This document shows positions 29,112-37,449 of a stretch of 64,000 bases of DNA, piece after piece (within the stretch, counting starts at the first letter, position 1; every line of letters begins with the position of its first letter). This DNA is from Hansschlegelia beijingensis (GTDB taxonomy: Bacteria > Pseudomonadota > Alphaproteobacteria > Rhizobiales > Methylopilaceae): NCBI RefSeq assembly GCF_014196425.1, contig NZ_JACIDR010000002.1:372001-436000 (forward strand), read 5' to 3'. A program made the translations under genes and the position numbers. The notes under the pieces were generated by a model that made no database searches, was not told the origin of the DNA, and saw nothing but the letters and a program-made list of their open reading frames with translations.

Positions 29112-29725
29112 GCCCGTATCGCTCCCAGGTCACGCAAGGCGGACAACAGCGGCAGGAGAGGCAGTCCGAGAATGGTCCGGAAGTCCCCCGAGACATGATC
29201 GAAAAGATGGGCCCCGAGCCCTTCGAACTGATACCCGCCGACGCTCTTCAGGATGTCCGGGCCGGCCGCCGCGAGGTAGGCCTCGATGAAATCGCCGGAC
29301 AGCGGCCTCATGGTCAGCCGCGCCTCGTCCACGAAGCTCCACAGCACCTGACCCTTCCGGGCCAGCGCGACCCCGGAGAACAGGCTGTGGGTGCGCCCGG
29401 AGAGCCGCCGAAGCTGCTCGCGTCCGGCCGCCGCATCGACCGGCTTGGTGAAGCGTTCGGCGCCAAGCGCGAGCGTCTGGTCGGCGCCGATCACCAGCCG
29501 GTCGGGATAGCGCCCGGACACCTCCGCGGCCTTGGCGCCCGCGAGGGCGCGCGCGACGCCGGGCGGCGTCGTCTCCGCGGCGCCCAGGCGCGCCTCCACG
29601 TCACGCTCGTCGACCTGGGAGGGACGGACCTCGGGCGCGAGCCCTGCTTCCCGCAGGATGTGCGCTCTTATCTCGCTCTTCGAGGCAAGCGCCGGCGGCG
29701 CCTGCTCGAGCCAAAGCCCGCTCAT
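29108..29725 (-). CDS. maf: Maf-family nucleoside triphosphate pyrophosphatase
   Basis: House-cleaning hydrolase of non-canonical or excess nucleoside triphosphates. The 205-residue protein carries LVIGADQTLALGAERFTKPV and GRTHSLFSGVALARKG. Maf usually starts with an S-x-S-x-R-R motif; here the equivalent (LASKSEIRAHIL) is modified, so substrate specificity may differ. ATGA overlaps link it to aroE and to the PPDK regulator gene. Confidence 0.9.
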   Translation of the reverse strand: MSGLWLEQAPPALASKSEIRAHILREAGLAPEVRPSQVDERDVEARLGAAETTPPGVARALAGAKAAEVSGRYPDRLVIGADQTLALGAERFTKPVDAAAGREQLRRLSGRTHSLFSGVALARKGQVLWSFVDEARLTMRPLSGDFIEAYLAAAGPDILKSVGGYQFEGLGAHLFDHVSGDFRTILGLPLLPLLSALRDLGAIRA

Positions 29726-30576
29726 CGCGCTTCCGCCGCGCGCTTCGCCCGGTGTTCGGTCAGCATCGCGATCACGGACGCGGCGGTCTCCTCGATCGAA
29801 CGGCGGGTGACGTCGATGGTCGGCCAGCCATGGCGGGCGCAGAACCGGCGCGACTCCATCACCTCGGACGCCACGGCCTCCGGATCCACATAGGCGCCGT
29901 CCCCCAGAACGCCGGCGGCCTGGCCCTCGAGGCCGAGAATGCGATTGTGGCGCATCGCGACGATCCGCTCGGGCGTCGCCACAAGCCCCACGATCAGCGG
30001 ACCCTTGAGCTTGTCGAGGCCGAAGGGCGGCGGCAGGTTGGGCACCAGCGGGATGTTGGCGGTCTTCACGCCGCGATTGGCGAGGTAGATCGAGGTCGGC
30101 GTCTTGGAGGTGCGGCTCACCCCGAGAAGCACGACGTCGGCTTCGGCGAGACCGCCGGCCTCCTGACCGTCGTCATGCGCCATGGTGTAGTTGAGCGCCT
30201 CGATTCGCTGGAAGTAGCCCGCGTTCAGCGCGTGCTGGGCGCCCGGCGTGTTGGCCTGCTCGGCTCCCAGATAGGACCGCAACATCTGGAACACCGGCGC
30301 GAGCACGGACAGGCACGGACAGCCGAGATCGCGGCAGCGGCTCTCCAGCATCTCGATCAGCTCGGCCTCGACCAGCGTGTAGAGCACGATGCCGGGCTCC
30401 GACTGGATCTCGTCCAGCACCCGCTCGAGCTGACGGACCGAGCGCACCAGCGGGTAGACATGCTCGACGCTCGAGATCCCCGCATATTGCGAGGCGGCGG
30501 CGCGCGCGACCGCGACGAGCGTCTCGCCCGTCGCGTCGGATACGAGATGGAAGTGGAAGGAGTTCGGCGACGACAT
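29722..30576 (-). CDS. ppsR: Pyruvate, phosphate dikinase regulatory protein (DUF299)
   Basis: Bifunctional kinase/phosphorylase that switches pyruvate phosphate dikinase or PEP synthase off and on. The 284-residue protein has HFHLVSDATGETLVAVARA at the start and the P-loop-like LLGVSRTSKTPTSIYLANRG near residue 155. ATG 30576 is chosen over an ATG 129 bases upstream because the family begins close to FHLHLVSD. Its neighbour across the gap is hemE; this DUF299-hemE pairing flanks the origin in Caulobacter and Rickettsia. Confidence 0.92.
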   Translation of the reverse strand: MSSPNSFHFHLVSDATGETLVAVARAAASQYAGISSVEHVYPLVRSVRQLERVLDEIQSEPGIVLYTLVEAELIEMLESRCRDLGCPCLSVLAPVFQMLRSYLGAEQANTPGAQHALNAGYFQRIEALNYTMAHDDGQEAGGLAEADVVLLGVSRTSKTPTSIYLANRGVKTANIPLVPNLPPPFGLDKLKGPLIVGLVATPERIVAMRHNRILGLEGQAAGVLGDGAYVDPEAVASEVMESRRFCARHGWPTIDVTRRSIEETAASVIAMLTEHRAKRAAEAR

Positions 30577-30796
30577 GGAGGCTGCAGCGCGGAGGGACGG
30601 CCTAGCGAAAGGCTGTCGAGGAGGCGGTGGACGGCTGTGGATGAACTGAGCCGCTTCCGCGAGGCGAGACCGTACTGTCGCCGAGGCGGCCATTTTCATC
30701 AACACCCCTGCGCGGCGGGAGAGCCGTGAAAGGCGGCGCCGTGGAAATGGTGAACAACTCCTTAACCGCCCGGCGAAGCACGGCTCGCCACAGGCG

Positions 30797-30812
30797 TTAA
30801 CGGATGGTTAAC
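30797..30812. promoter_or_regulatory. CtrA-binding box
   Basis: TTAA-N7-TTAAC, exactly the CtrA consensus, inside an inverted repeat (GCGTTAAC ... GTTAACGC, 30795-30814). In Caulobacter, phosphorylated CtrA at such boxes silences the origin and regulates the neighbouring hemE promoter. Confidence 0.7.
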
Positions 30813-30823
30813 GCGCGCTTGGC

Positions 30824-30843
30824 TGTGGACGGGTTGTGGAGGG
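30824..30843 (-). promoter_or_regulatory. Pair of DnaA-box-like elements
   Basis: TGTGGACGG (30824-30832) and TGTGGAGGG (30835-30843) lie 11 bases apart in the same orientation. Each matches the TGTGGA core of the DnaA-box complement but deviates in the last three bases, as weak origin boxes often do. A better match, TGTGGATGA, lies at 30636. Confidence 0.45.
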
Positions 30844-30921
30844 CTCGTAACGGCTGTAATCCGCCTGCCTAGAAAAAGAAGCAGAAAGACTCGAATCTTA
30901 GAGTCTGGAAGAGAGGCTCGA

Positions 30922-31992
30922 GTGAGCGCGCCTGTGGTCGAGAGAAGAGAAACGCCTCCGAGAGACGGGTCCCTCTTCCTCAGGACGCTCTCCGGCGAAG
31001 CGCTCCCGACGCCTCCGGTCTGGCTGATGCGGCAGGCGGGGCGCTACCTGCCGGAGTACCGGGAGCTCAGGGCCAGGGCCGGCGGCTTCCTCGATCTCTG
31101 CTACACGCCCGCTCTCGCGACCGAAGTGACGCTGCAGCCGATCCGCCGGTTCGGCTTCGACGCCGCCATCCTGTTCTCCGACATCCTCGTCGTCCCGCAC
31201 GCGCTCGGGCAGCACGTCGGTTTCGTCGAAGGCGAAGGTCCGCGGCTCGAGCCGGTGACGTCGCGCGCCGAGTTCGGACGCCTGCGGGACGAGATCGATC
31301 TGGCGATGCTGGCCCCGGTCTACGAGACGGTGAGCCGCGTCCGCTCCGAGCTCGCGCCGGAGAAGGCGCTGATCGGCTTCTGCGGCGCGCCCTACACGGT
31401 CGCGACCTACATGGTCGCCGGCCGCGGCGGCGACGAGCAGGCGCCCGCCCGGCTGCTCGCCTATCGTGATCCGGAGGCCTTCAGCGAACTCATCGATCGT
31501 CTCGTCGAAGCCTCCGCGGCTCACTTGGTCGCGCAGCTCGAGGCCGGCGCCGACGCCGTCCAGATCTTCGACAGCTGGAGCGGCGACCTGCCGCCCGACG
31601 AGTTCACCCGCTGGTCGACCGAGCCGATCAGGGCGCTCTGCGAACGGGTCAGGGCCAGGGTTCCGGACGCGAAGATCCTCGCGTTTCCGCGCGGCGCAGG
31701 GGCGAAGCTCGCCGGCTTCGCCCGCGCCGTTCCGGCCAACGCCTTCGGGCTCGCGACCTCCGAGGACCTGCGGGCCGCCCGCGCGGCCGTTCCCGCCGGG
31801 GTCGCGCTGCAGGGGGCGATCGATCCCTTGGCCCTGATGGCAGGCGGCGCCGCGCTCGATCGGGCGGTGGACCGGGTGCTCGAGGAGCTCGGCGGCGCGC
31901 CGCTCGTGGTCAATCTCGGGCACGGGGTGCGGCAGCACACGCCGCCGGAGCATGTCGGCCAGCTCGTGGCGCGCGTCCGGCGAAACCGGTAG
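30922..31992 (+). CDS. hemE: Uroporphyrinogen decarboxylase
   Basis: Decarboxylates uroporphyrinogen III to coproporphyrinogen III in heme synthesis. The 356-residue protein has the signature WLMRQAGRYLPEYRELRA near residue 34 and the later GFCGAPYTVATYMVAG block. A GTG start at 30922 is used with GAGAGG six bases upstream. It borders the putative origin and is followed after 48 bases by hemJ, another heme enzyme. Confidence 0.95.
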   Translation: MSAPVVERRETPPRDGSLFLRTLSGEALPTPPVWLMRQAGRYLPEYRELRARAGGFLDLCYTPALATEVTLQPIRRFGFDAAILFSDILVVPHALGQHVGFVEGEGPRLEPVTSRAEFGRLRDEIDLAMLAPVYETVSRVRSELAPEKALIGFCGAPYTVATYMVAGRGGDEQAPARLLAYRDPEAFSELIDRLVEASAAHLVAQLEAGADAVQIFDSWSGDLPPDEFTRWSTEPIRALCERVRARVPDAKILAFPRGAGAKLAGFARAVPANAFGLATSEDLRAARAAVPAGVALQGAIDPLALMAGGAALDRAVDRVLEELGGAPLVVNLGHGVRQHTPPEHVGQLVARVRRNR

Positions 31993-32040
31993 GCTGCCGC
32001 TGCGCACGCCGTTTCCGCGCGCGGTCCGATTCGAGGGCAG

Positions 32041-32469
32041 ATGGACGTCTATCTCTGGATCAAGGCGCTGCACGTCGCCGCGGTGATCGCTTGGATGGCG
32101 GCGATGCTCTATCTGCCGCGCCTGTTCGTCTATCACGTCGGCGCCGCGGCCGGCTCCGAGACCTCCGAGACCTTCAAGGTCATGGAGCGGCGGCTGCTGA
32201 GAGGCATCGCCACGCCCTCGATGATCGTCACCTGGCTCGCCGGCCTCACGCTGGTCTGGCAGGGCGGCTGGATGACGTCGGGCTGGCTGCACGCCAAGTT
32301 GCTGCTGGTTCTGATCCTCTCGGGGATCCATGGGATGCTGGCCCGCTACACGCGCGATTTCGCGAATGACCGGAACGTCCGCTCCGCACGCTTCTACCGG
32401 ATCATCAACGAGGTTCCGGCGGTGCTGATGCTGGCGATCGTCATCCTCGTGATCGTGAAGCCTTTCTGA
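32041..32469 (+). CDS. hemJ: Protoporphyrinogen IX oxidase HemJ
   Basis: Membrane enzyme oxidising protoporphyrinogen IX to protoporphyrin IX. The 142-residue protein has four spans and the HemJ hallmarks WIKALHVAAVIAWMAAMLYLP (conserved His10) and SGWLHAKLLLVLIL (His/Lys). It follows hemE directly; the pair hemE-hemJ-rho beside the origin is common in Hyphomicrobiales. Confidence 0.92.
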   Translation: MDVYLWIKALHVAAVIAWMAAMLYLPRLFVYHVGAAAGSETSETFKVMERRLLRGIATPSMIVTWLAGLTLVWQGGWMTSGWLHAKLLLVLILSGIHGMLARYTRDFANDRNVRSARFYRIINEVPAVLMLAIVILVIVKPF

Positions 32470-32619
32470 CGGTCCAATTCCTCGTGACCGCGCGCATGCC
32501 CCTTGTGGAGCGGCCCGTCTCCCGGTAAGAGGAATTCCTCTCAAGAGTCGGTTGTCGGCGCGCGGGTTCAGCTCAGAGCTCGTCACGTCCCGTAAGCGGG
32601 GCCAAGGCCCTCCGACGCC

Positions 32620-32735
32620 ACGACCACGGAAGACCGGCCGGTCCTCCGCCGACGCGCCGCCCGGCGATCGTCCGTCTCCTCTCTCCTTCCTTCCGCCCGG
32701 CGACCTGCGCCGGACCCCACTGCCAAAGGCCACCG
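32620..32735 (+). promoter_or_regulatory. Pyrimidine-rich rho leader (rut-like)
   Basis: The last part of the 266-bp hemJ-rho gap is C/T-rich and G-poor for long runs, for example about 32667-32700 (CGTCTCCTCTCTCCTTCC type). Such C-rich, weakly structured leaders are Rho-loading sites, and rho is known to attenuate its own transcript in other bacteria. The boundary is approximate and the role inferred. Confidence 0.4.
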
Positions 32736-34001
32736 ATGCCAGAAGTCAGGCTCTTCGATCTCAAGGCCAAGTCGCCGACCGAAATTCTCGCCCAGGCCGA
32801 GGAGCTCGAGGTCGAGAACGCGAGCACCCTGCGCAAGCAGGAACTGCTGTTCGCCATCCTGAAGCAGCTCGCTGCGCGCGACGTCGACATCATCGGCGGC
32901 GGCGTCGTGGAGGTTCTCCAGGACGGCTTCGGCTTCCTGAGGTCGCCGGACGCGAACTACCTGCCGGGCCCCGACGACATCTACATCTCGCCTTCGCAGA
33001 TCAGGCGCTTCTCGCTGCGCACCGGCGACACCGTCGAGGGCCAGATCCGCAGCCCGAAGGAGAGCGAGCGTTACTTCGCTCTGCTCAAGGTCAACACGAT
33101 CAACTTCGAGGACCCGGACAAGGCGCGCCACAAGGTCCATTTCGACAACCTGACCCCGCTCTATCCCGACGAGCGGCTCAGGATGGAGATCGAGAACCCG
33201 ACCAAGAAGGACATGTCGACCCGCGTGATCGACATCGTCGCCCCGCTCGGAAAGGGCCAGCGCGCGCTGATCGTCGCGCCGCCCCGGACGGGCAAGACGG
33301 TCATGATGCAGAACATCGCGACCGCGATCGCCGCCAACCATCCCGAGTGCTACCTCATCGTCCTGCTGATCGACGAGCGGCCCGAGGAAGTCACGGACAT
33401 GCAGCGCTCCGTGAAGGGCGAGGTCATCTCCTCGACCTTCGACGAGCCGGCGCAGCGCCACGTCCAGGTCGCCGAGATGGTGATCGAGAAGGCCAAGCGC
33501 CTCGTGGAGCACGGGCGCGACGTCGTCATCCTGCTCGACTCGATCACCCGCCTCGGCCGCGCCTACAACACCGTGGTGCCGTCGTCCGGCAAGGTGCTGA
33601 CAGGCGGCGTCGACGCCAACGCCCTGCAGCGGCCGAAGCGCTTCTTCGGCGCGGCCCGCAACATCGAGGAAGGCGGCTCGCTCACGATCATCGCCTCGGC
33701 GCTGATCGACACCGGCTCGCGCATGGACGAGGTCATCTTCGAGGAGTTCAAGGGCACCGGCAATTCCGAGATCATCCTGGACCGCAAGGTCTCGGACAAG
33801 CGCGTGTTCCCGTCGATGGACATCACGCGGTCCGGCACCCGCAAGGAAGAGCTCATCGTCCCGGCCGACCAGCTCAAGAAGATGTACGTTCTGCGCCGCA
33901 TCCTGAACCCGATGGGCACGGTCGACGCGATCGAGTTCCTGCTGGACAAGCTGCGCTCCACCAAGACCAACGCCGACTTCTTCGAGTCGATGAACACCTG
34001 A
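32736..34001 (+). CDS. rho: Transcription termination factor Rho
   Basis: Hexameric RNA-dependent helicase that ends transcription. The 421-residue protein has the N-terminal helical bundle (about 1-45), the cold-shock RNA-binding domain with [16 protein letters not shown] and [13 protein letters not shown], Walker [14 protein letters not shown], and Q/R-loop regions. No inserted disordered domain is present. It is preceded by a long pyrimidine-rich leader and followed by a hairpin with a T-rich tail. Confidence 0.97.
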   Translation: MPEVRLFDLKAKSPTEILAQAEELEVENASTLRKQELLFAILKQLAARDVDIIGGGVVEVLQDGFGFLRSPDANYLPGPDDIYISPSQIRRFSLRTGDTVEGQIRSPKESERYFALLKVNTINFEDPDKARHKVHFDNLTPLYPDERLRMEIENPTKKDMSTRVIDIVAPLGKGQRALIVAPPRTGKTVMMQNIATAIAANHPECYLIVLLIDERPEEVTDMQRSVKGEVISSTFDEPAQRHVQVAEMVIEKAKRLVEHGRDVVILLDSITRLGRAYNTVVPSSGKVLTGGVDANALQRPKRFFGAARNIEEGGSLTIIASALIDTGSRMDEVIFEEFKGTGNSEIILDRKVSDKRVFPSMDITRSGTRKEELIVPADQLKKMYVLRRILNPMGTVDAIEFLLDKLRSTKTNADFFESMNT

Positions 34002-34010
34002 ACCGGGCCG

Positions 34011-34042
34011 CTCGACGCCTCAGGCGCCGAGCGTTTCCCTTT
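34011..34042 (+). terminator. Probable intrinsic terminator of rho
   Basis: Nine-base stem with one mismatch (CTCGACGCC / GGCGCCGAG, loop TCA) followed by CGTTTCCCTTT, ten bases after the rho stop. Confidence 0.45.
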
Positions 34043-34048
34043 GGTCGC

Positions 34049-34071
34049 GTCCTTCGGATGACCCGGAGGAC
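34049..34071. repeat. Third copy of the TCCTCCGG/CCGGAGGA palindrome
   Basis: GTCCTTCGG and CCGGAGGAC with a 5-base loop (one G-U pair if transcribed on plus). Same core and spacing as the two hairpins at 9908-9987. Confidence 0.55.
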
Positions 34072-34098
34072 GGCGGCCCCTTGGGCTAAGCTTGCGCC

Positions 34099-34866
34099 AT
34101 GATGCCAACGCGCGTTCTCGGCAGGCTGCTTGCGCTCACGCTTCTCGTGCTGGCGGCGATCGGGCCCGTCCGCGCGGATCTCTCCTTCCCGGCCTTCACC
34201 AATTATGTGGTGGATGCGGCGGACGTGCTGCCGCCGGCCGAAGAACAGGCGCTGATCGCCAGGCTCAAATCCTTTCAGGAACGCACGGGCCACCAGTTCG
34301 CGATCGCGACGGTGCCGTCCCTGCAGGGAACCAGCGTCGAGGATTTCGCCAACCGCCTGTTCCGCGCCTGGAAGCTCGGCGACGCCAAGCGCAATGACGG
34401 GGCGCTCCTGCTCGTCGCGCCCGCTGACCGCAAGGTGAGGGTCGAGGTCGGCTATGGCCTCGAGGGCGACCTGACGGATGCCGTTTCACGACTGATCATC
34501 GAGAACGCGATCCTGCCGCGGTTCCGCGCCGGCGACATACCGCGCGGCATCGAGCGCGGCGCCGACGACGTGATGGCGGTGTTCTCCGGGCAGGCCGAAG
34601 ACTACAAGGCCCGCGCGGCGCAGTTGAGCGAGGAGGAAGAGCCTCCGGTCGTCGTCGACATCTTCATGATCCTGTTCCTGTTGTTCTTCCTCTATGTGCT
34701 CTGGCGCTCGATGCGTGGCGGCGGCGGGAGTTCGAGGCGCCATGGCCCCTGGGTCATCGGCGGCCCCGGCGGTTACGGCGGGGGCTGGTCCGGAGGCGGC
34801 GGAGGCGGTTTCGGGGGCGGCGGGGGCGGCTCTTCGGGCGGCGGCGGAGCTTCCGGCGGATGGTGA
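34099..34866 (+). CDS. TPM-domain (YgcG-like) secreted membrane protein
   Basis: The 255-residue protein has a signal peptide (LLALTLLVLAAIGPVRA), a TPM domain (about 30-160, with FTNYVVDAADVLPPAEEQAL and VRVEVGYGLEGDLTDAVS), a membrane span near 195-212, and a glycine/serine-rich tail of about 45 residues. TPM domains are soluble periplasmic folds, some with phosphatase activity, others linked to membrane repair or photosystem turnover. The role here is unknown. It overlaps the next TPM gene by seven bases, so the two are coupled. Confidence 0.85.
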   Translation: MMPTRVLGRLLALTLLVLAAIGPVRADLSFPAFTNYVVDAADVLPPAEEQALIARLKSFQERTGHQFAIATVPSLQGTSVEDFANRLFRAWKLGDAKRNDGALLLVAPADRKVRVEVGYGLEGDLTDAVSRLIIENAILPRFRAGDIPRGIERGADDVMAVFSGQAEDYKARAAQLSEEEEPPVVVDIFMILFLLFFLYVLWRSMRGGGGSSRRHGPWVIGGPGGYGGGWSGGGGGGFGGGGGGSSGGGGASGGW

Positions 34867-35507
34867 GAGAAACGCCTTGCGCTCAGGATGAGTCGGCCCT
34901 GACGGACGCCGACCGGAAGCGCATCACGGAGGCCGTGATGGCGGCCGAAGCCCGCACCGCGGGCGAGATCGTGGTGGTGATCGAGACCGAGCCTTGCGAG
35001 GAGCGCGACGTCGCCGTCGCGCTGATCATCGCGGGCTTTCTCGCGATCCTCGCGGCCGGGCCGCTGTCGCTGCTCAACCTGCGGCTGGAGTCGATCGTCA
35101 TCGGACAGGCCGCGATCTTCGCCGCGCTCGCCGCCCTTGCGGCGGCGCCGAGGGTGCGGGCCGCTCTGCGCCTGGACAGGCTGCCGGCGTCGGCCGCGCG
35201 CCGCGCTGCGGAGCGCGCCTTTCTGGAGCTTAAGCTCGGCCGCACCAAGGAGCGCACGGGAGTGCTGATCCACGTGGCGCTGGCCGAAAGACATGTCGAG
35301 GTCATCGCGGACCAGGGAGTGCACACCGCCGTCGCGCCCGAGACCTGGCGCGAGACCGTCATGGCGATCGTGGCGGCTGCGAAACAGGGGCGGCTGGCGG
35401 ACGGGATCGTGGCGGCGGTGGAGCGCTGCGGCGACGCGCTCGCCGACGTCCTGCCGCCGCAGCCCGGCCTCGGGGACGAACTGCCCAATGAACCCGTGAC
35501 GCGCTGA
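34860..35507 (+). CDS. Second TPM-domain membrane protein
   Basis: A 215-residue relative of the preceding protein with a different layout: no signal peptide, TPM half-domain ALTDADRKRITEAVMAAEA and TAGEIVVVIE first, then two membrane spans (about 50-95), then the remaining domain (TGVLIHVALAERHVEVIADQ). Paired TPM genes of these two types, often next to a LemA gene, are frequent in proteobacteria; no lemA is visible here. It converges on the enoyl-CoA hydratase gene with three bases between stops. Confidence 0.8.
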   Translation: MVRETPCAQDESALTDADRKRITEAVMAAEARTAGEIVVVIETEPCEERDVAVALIIAGFLAILAAGPLSLLNLRLESIVIGQAAIFAALAALAAAPRVRAALRLDRLPASAARRAAERAFLELKLGRTKERTGVLIHVALAERHVEVIADQGVHTAVAPETWRETVMAIVAAAKQGRLADGIVAAVERCGDALADVLPPQPGLGDELPNEPVTR

Positions 35508-35510
35508 GCG

Positions 35511-36290
35511 TCACCGGTTCCTGAACTGCGGCTTCCGCTTCTCCAGGAACGCCGCCATTCCCTCTTTCTGGTCCTCGGTCGCGAACAGCGCCTGGAACGA
35601 GCGGCGCTCGGCGCGGGCGCCCTCGGACAGAGGGCTCTCGAAGGCGGCGTTGACGGCCTCCTTGGCGGAGAGCGTCGCGACCCGCGGCAGCGAGGCGATG
35701 CGGTCCGCGATCGCGATCGCCTCCTCGGTCAGGCGCTCGGCCGGAACGAGGCGAGCGACCAGCCCCGAACGCTCCGCTTCCTGCGCGTCCATCATCCGGC
35801 CCGTCAGGACGAGGTCCATGGCCTTCGCCTTGCCGACCGCGCGCGCCAGGCGCTGCGTTCCGCCAAACCCCGGAATGATCCCGAGCGTGATCTCGGGCTG
35901 GCCGAACCTGGCGTCCTCCGCCGCGATGATGATGTCGCACATCATCGCCAGTTCGCAGCCGCCGCCGAGCGCGTAACCCGAAACCGCGGCGACCAGCGGC
36001 TTGCGGCAGTCGAGCAGCCTGCGCCAGGCGGCCCCGAGATCGGCGAGGTAGACGTCCGAAAAGCTCTGCTCCGCCATCTCGCGGATGTCCGCGCCCGCCG
36101 CGAAGGCCTTTTCGCCGCCCCGGATCACCACGGCGCCGATGGCGTCGTCGGCGTCGAACGCCGCCACCGCATCGCCGAGTTCGCGGACGAGCTGGGCGTT
36201 GAGCGCGTTCATCGCCTTCGGTCGGTTGAGAGTGACGAGGCCGACCGCGCCGCGGGTCTCGACCAGGACGGTTTCGAAAGATGGCGTCAT
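35511..36290 (-). CDS. Enoyl-CoA hydratase
   Basis: Crotonase-fold enzyme hydrating 2-enoyl-CoA. The 259-residue protein has the oxyanion-hole segments [14 protein letters not shown] and [16 protein letters not shown], the catalytic Glu region [19 protein letters not shown] (both Glu positions kept), and the C-terminal [17 protein letters not shown]. In Hyphomicrobiales this gene normally sits between mutM and rpsT-dnaA; mutM is next to it here, but dnaA is not. Confidence 0.92.
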   Translation of the reverse strand: MTPSFETVLVETRGAVGLVTLNRPKAMNALNAQLVRELGDAVAAFDADDAIGAVVIRGGEKAFAAGADIREMAEQSFSDVYLADLGAAWRRLLDCRKPLVAAVSGYALGGGCELAMMCDIIIAAEDARFGQPEITLGIIPGFGGTQRLARAVGKAKAMDLVLTGRMMDAQEAERSGLVARLVPAERLTEEAIAIADRIASLPRVATLSAKEAVNAAFESPLSEGARAERRSFQALFATEDQKEGMAAFLEKRKPQFRNR

Positions 36291-36422
36291 GAGACCTCTT
36301 GGGCGACAGGCGTCATCCGGCCGGAGCTCGCCCGGATCATCGGGGCAGCATAGGGCGCTCCGTCCCGATGACGATCAGGTTCCGCGTCGCGGCTTGTCGG
36401 GGCGGGCGCCGGCGACGTCGCG

Positions 36423-37304
36423 TCATTTCTGGCAGACGGGGCAGAAGAAGGTCGAACGTCCCGTCTGCGTGATCCGCCTCACGACGCCGCGGCAGCCCGG
36501 CGTCGGGCAGGGCTCATCCTCCCGGTCATAGACCCGGAACGAATGCTGGAAATAGCCGAGCTCGCCATCAGCGTGGGAGAAGTCGCGCAAGGTCGAGCCG
36601 CCGGCCGCGATCGCGGCCTGCAGCACCTCGCGGATCGCAAGCGCCAGCCGCTCCGAACGCGCCGTGGGGCCGCCGTTCTTGCTGGCGATCGAGCCCGCGA
36701 GGCGCTTTGGGGACAGCCGGGCGCGGTGCAGCGCCTCGCAGACATAGATGTTGCCGAGCCCTGCGATCAGGCGCTGGTCGAGCAGCGCAGCCTTCAGGCT
36801 GGTCTGTCTGCGGTGAAACAGCCGCGCCAGCAGGGCGCCGTCGAGTTCGTTGCCCAGGGGTTCGATCCCGACATGCCGGAACAGCGGGTGCGCCTCGAGG
36901 CCGGCTCGCGGGATCAGCGCCATGAAGCCGAAGCGCCGCGGATCGTTGTAGGTCACGGTCGCGCCGCCCGACAGGGCGAACGCCACATGATCGTGCGCCG
37001 CCGCCTTCGAGCGCGGATGATGGAACGCGCCAGGCGCCTGCTCGGCCTCCGGCAGGGTGACGCGGAACGATCCGGACATGCCGAGATGCATCACCAGCGT
37101 CTCGCCGTCGTCGAGATCGGCCAGCAGATATTTGGCGCGTCGGCCGAGCGAGGTGACGGTGCGGCCGGCGAGCCGCTCGGCGAAGCGCTCGGGGAACGGG
37201 AAGCGCAGATCCGGCCGACGGGCCTCCACCCGCTCGATCCGGCGGCCTTCCATGACGGGCGCGAGCCCGCGGCGCACAGTCTCGACTTCGGGAAGTTCAG
37301 GCAT
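36423..37304 (-). CDS. mutM: Formamidopyrimidine-DNA glycosylase (Fpg)
   Basis: Removes 8-oxoguanine and ring-opened purines from DNA. The 293-residue protein starts [14 protein letters not shown] with catalytic Pro2/Glu3, has the Lys in [14 protein letters not shown], helix-two-turn-helix [14 protein letters not shown], and a C-terminal zinc finger CPTPGCRG ... FFCPVCQK. The reading frame extends upstream, but Fpg always begins at this Pro. It is divergent from ubiE. Confidence 0.96.
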   Translation of the reverse strand: MPELPEVETVRRGLAPVMEGRRIERVEARRPDLRFPFPERFAERLAGRTVTSLGRRAKYLLADLDDGETLVMHLGMSGSFRVTLPEAEQAPGAFHHPRSKAAAHDHVAFALSGGATVTYNDPRRFGFMALIPRAGLEAHPLFRHVGIEPLGNELDGALLARLFHRRQTSLKAALLDQRLIAGLGNIYVCEALHRARLSPKRLAGSIASKNGGPTARSERLALAIREVLQAAIAAGGSTLRDFSHADGELGYFQHSFRVYDREDEPCPTPGCRGVVRRITQTGRSTFFCPVCQK

Positions 37305-37449
37305 GACGGGATGCTTTCGGGAGGCGCGGCGGGCGGGGCGCTGAATGTCGGGCCGCAGGGCTCGCGGCTCAAGTCCGGCCGTTCGCGACTGGCGCCGCCT
37401 CCGCCCCCGCGCTAGGGTCCGCGCGCCCCGCCCGAGGATTGCGACGCCC

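Larger units (their letters stand above)
30577..30921. other. oriC: Putative chromosomal replication origin (oriC)
   Basis: A 345-bp gene-free stretch between the divergent DUF299 and hemE genes, the pair that brackets the origin in other alphaproteobacteria. It has TGTGGATGA at 30636-30644 (one mismatch to the DnaA-box complement), two looser TGTGGA boxes at 30824 and 30835, a half CtrA site TTAACC at 30762, a perfect TTAA-N7-TTAAC box at 30797-30812, an AT-rich tract from about 30870 to 30915, and three GANTC sites at 30888, 30893 and 30901. Genes run outward from it on both sides for several kilobases. No experimental proof is possible from sequence. Confidence 0.65.

Noticed and set aside
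34726-34862. GGC-rich low-complexity repeat as a mobile or structural element
   Set aside because: It encodes the Gly-rich tail of the first TPM protein and is common in that family.
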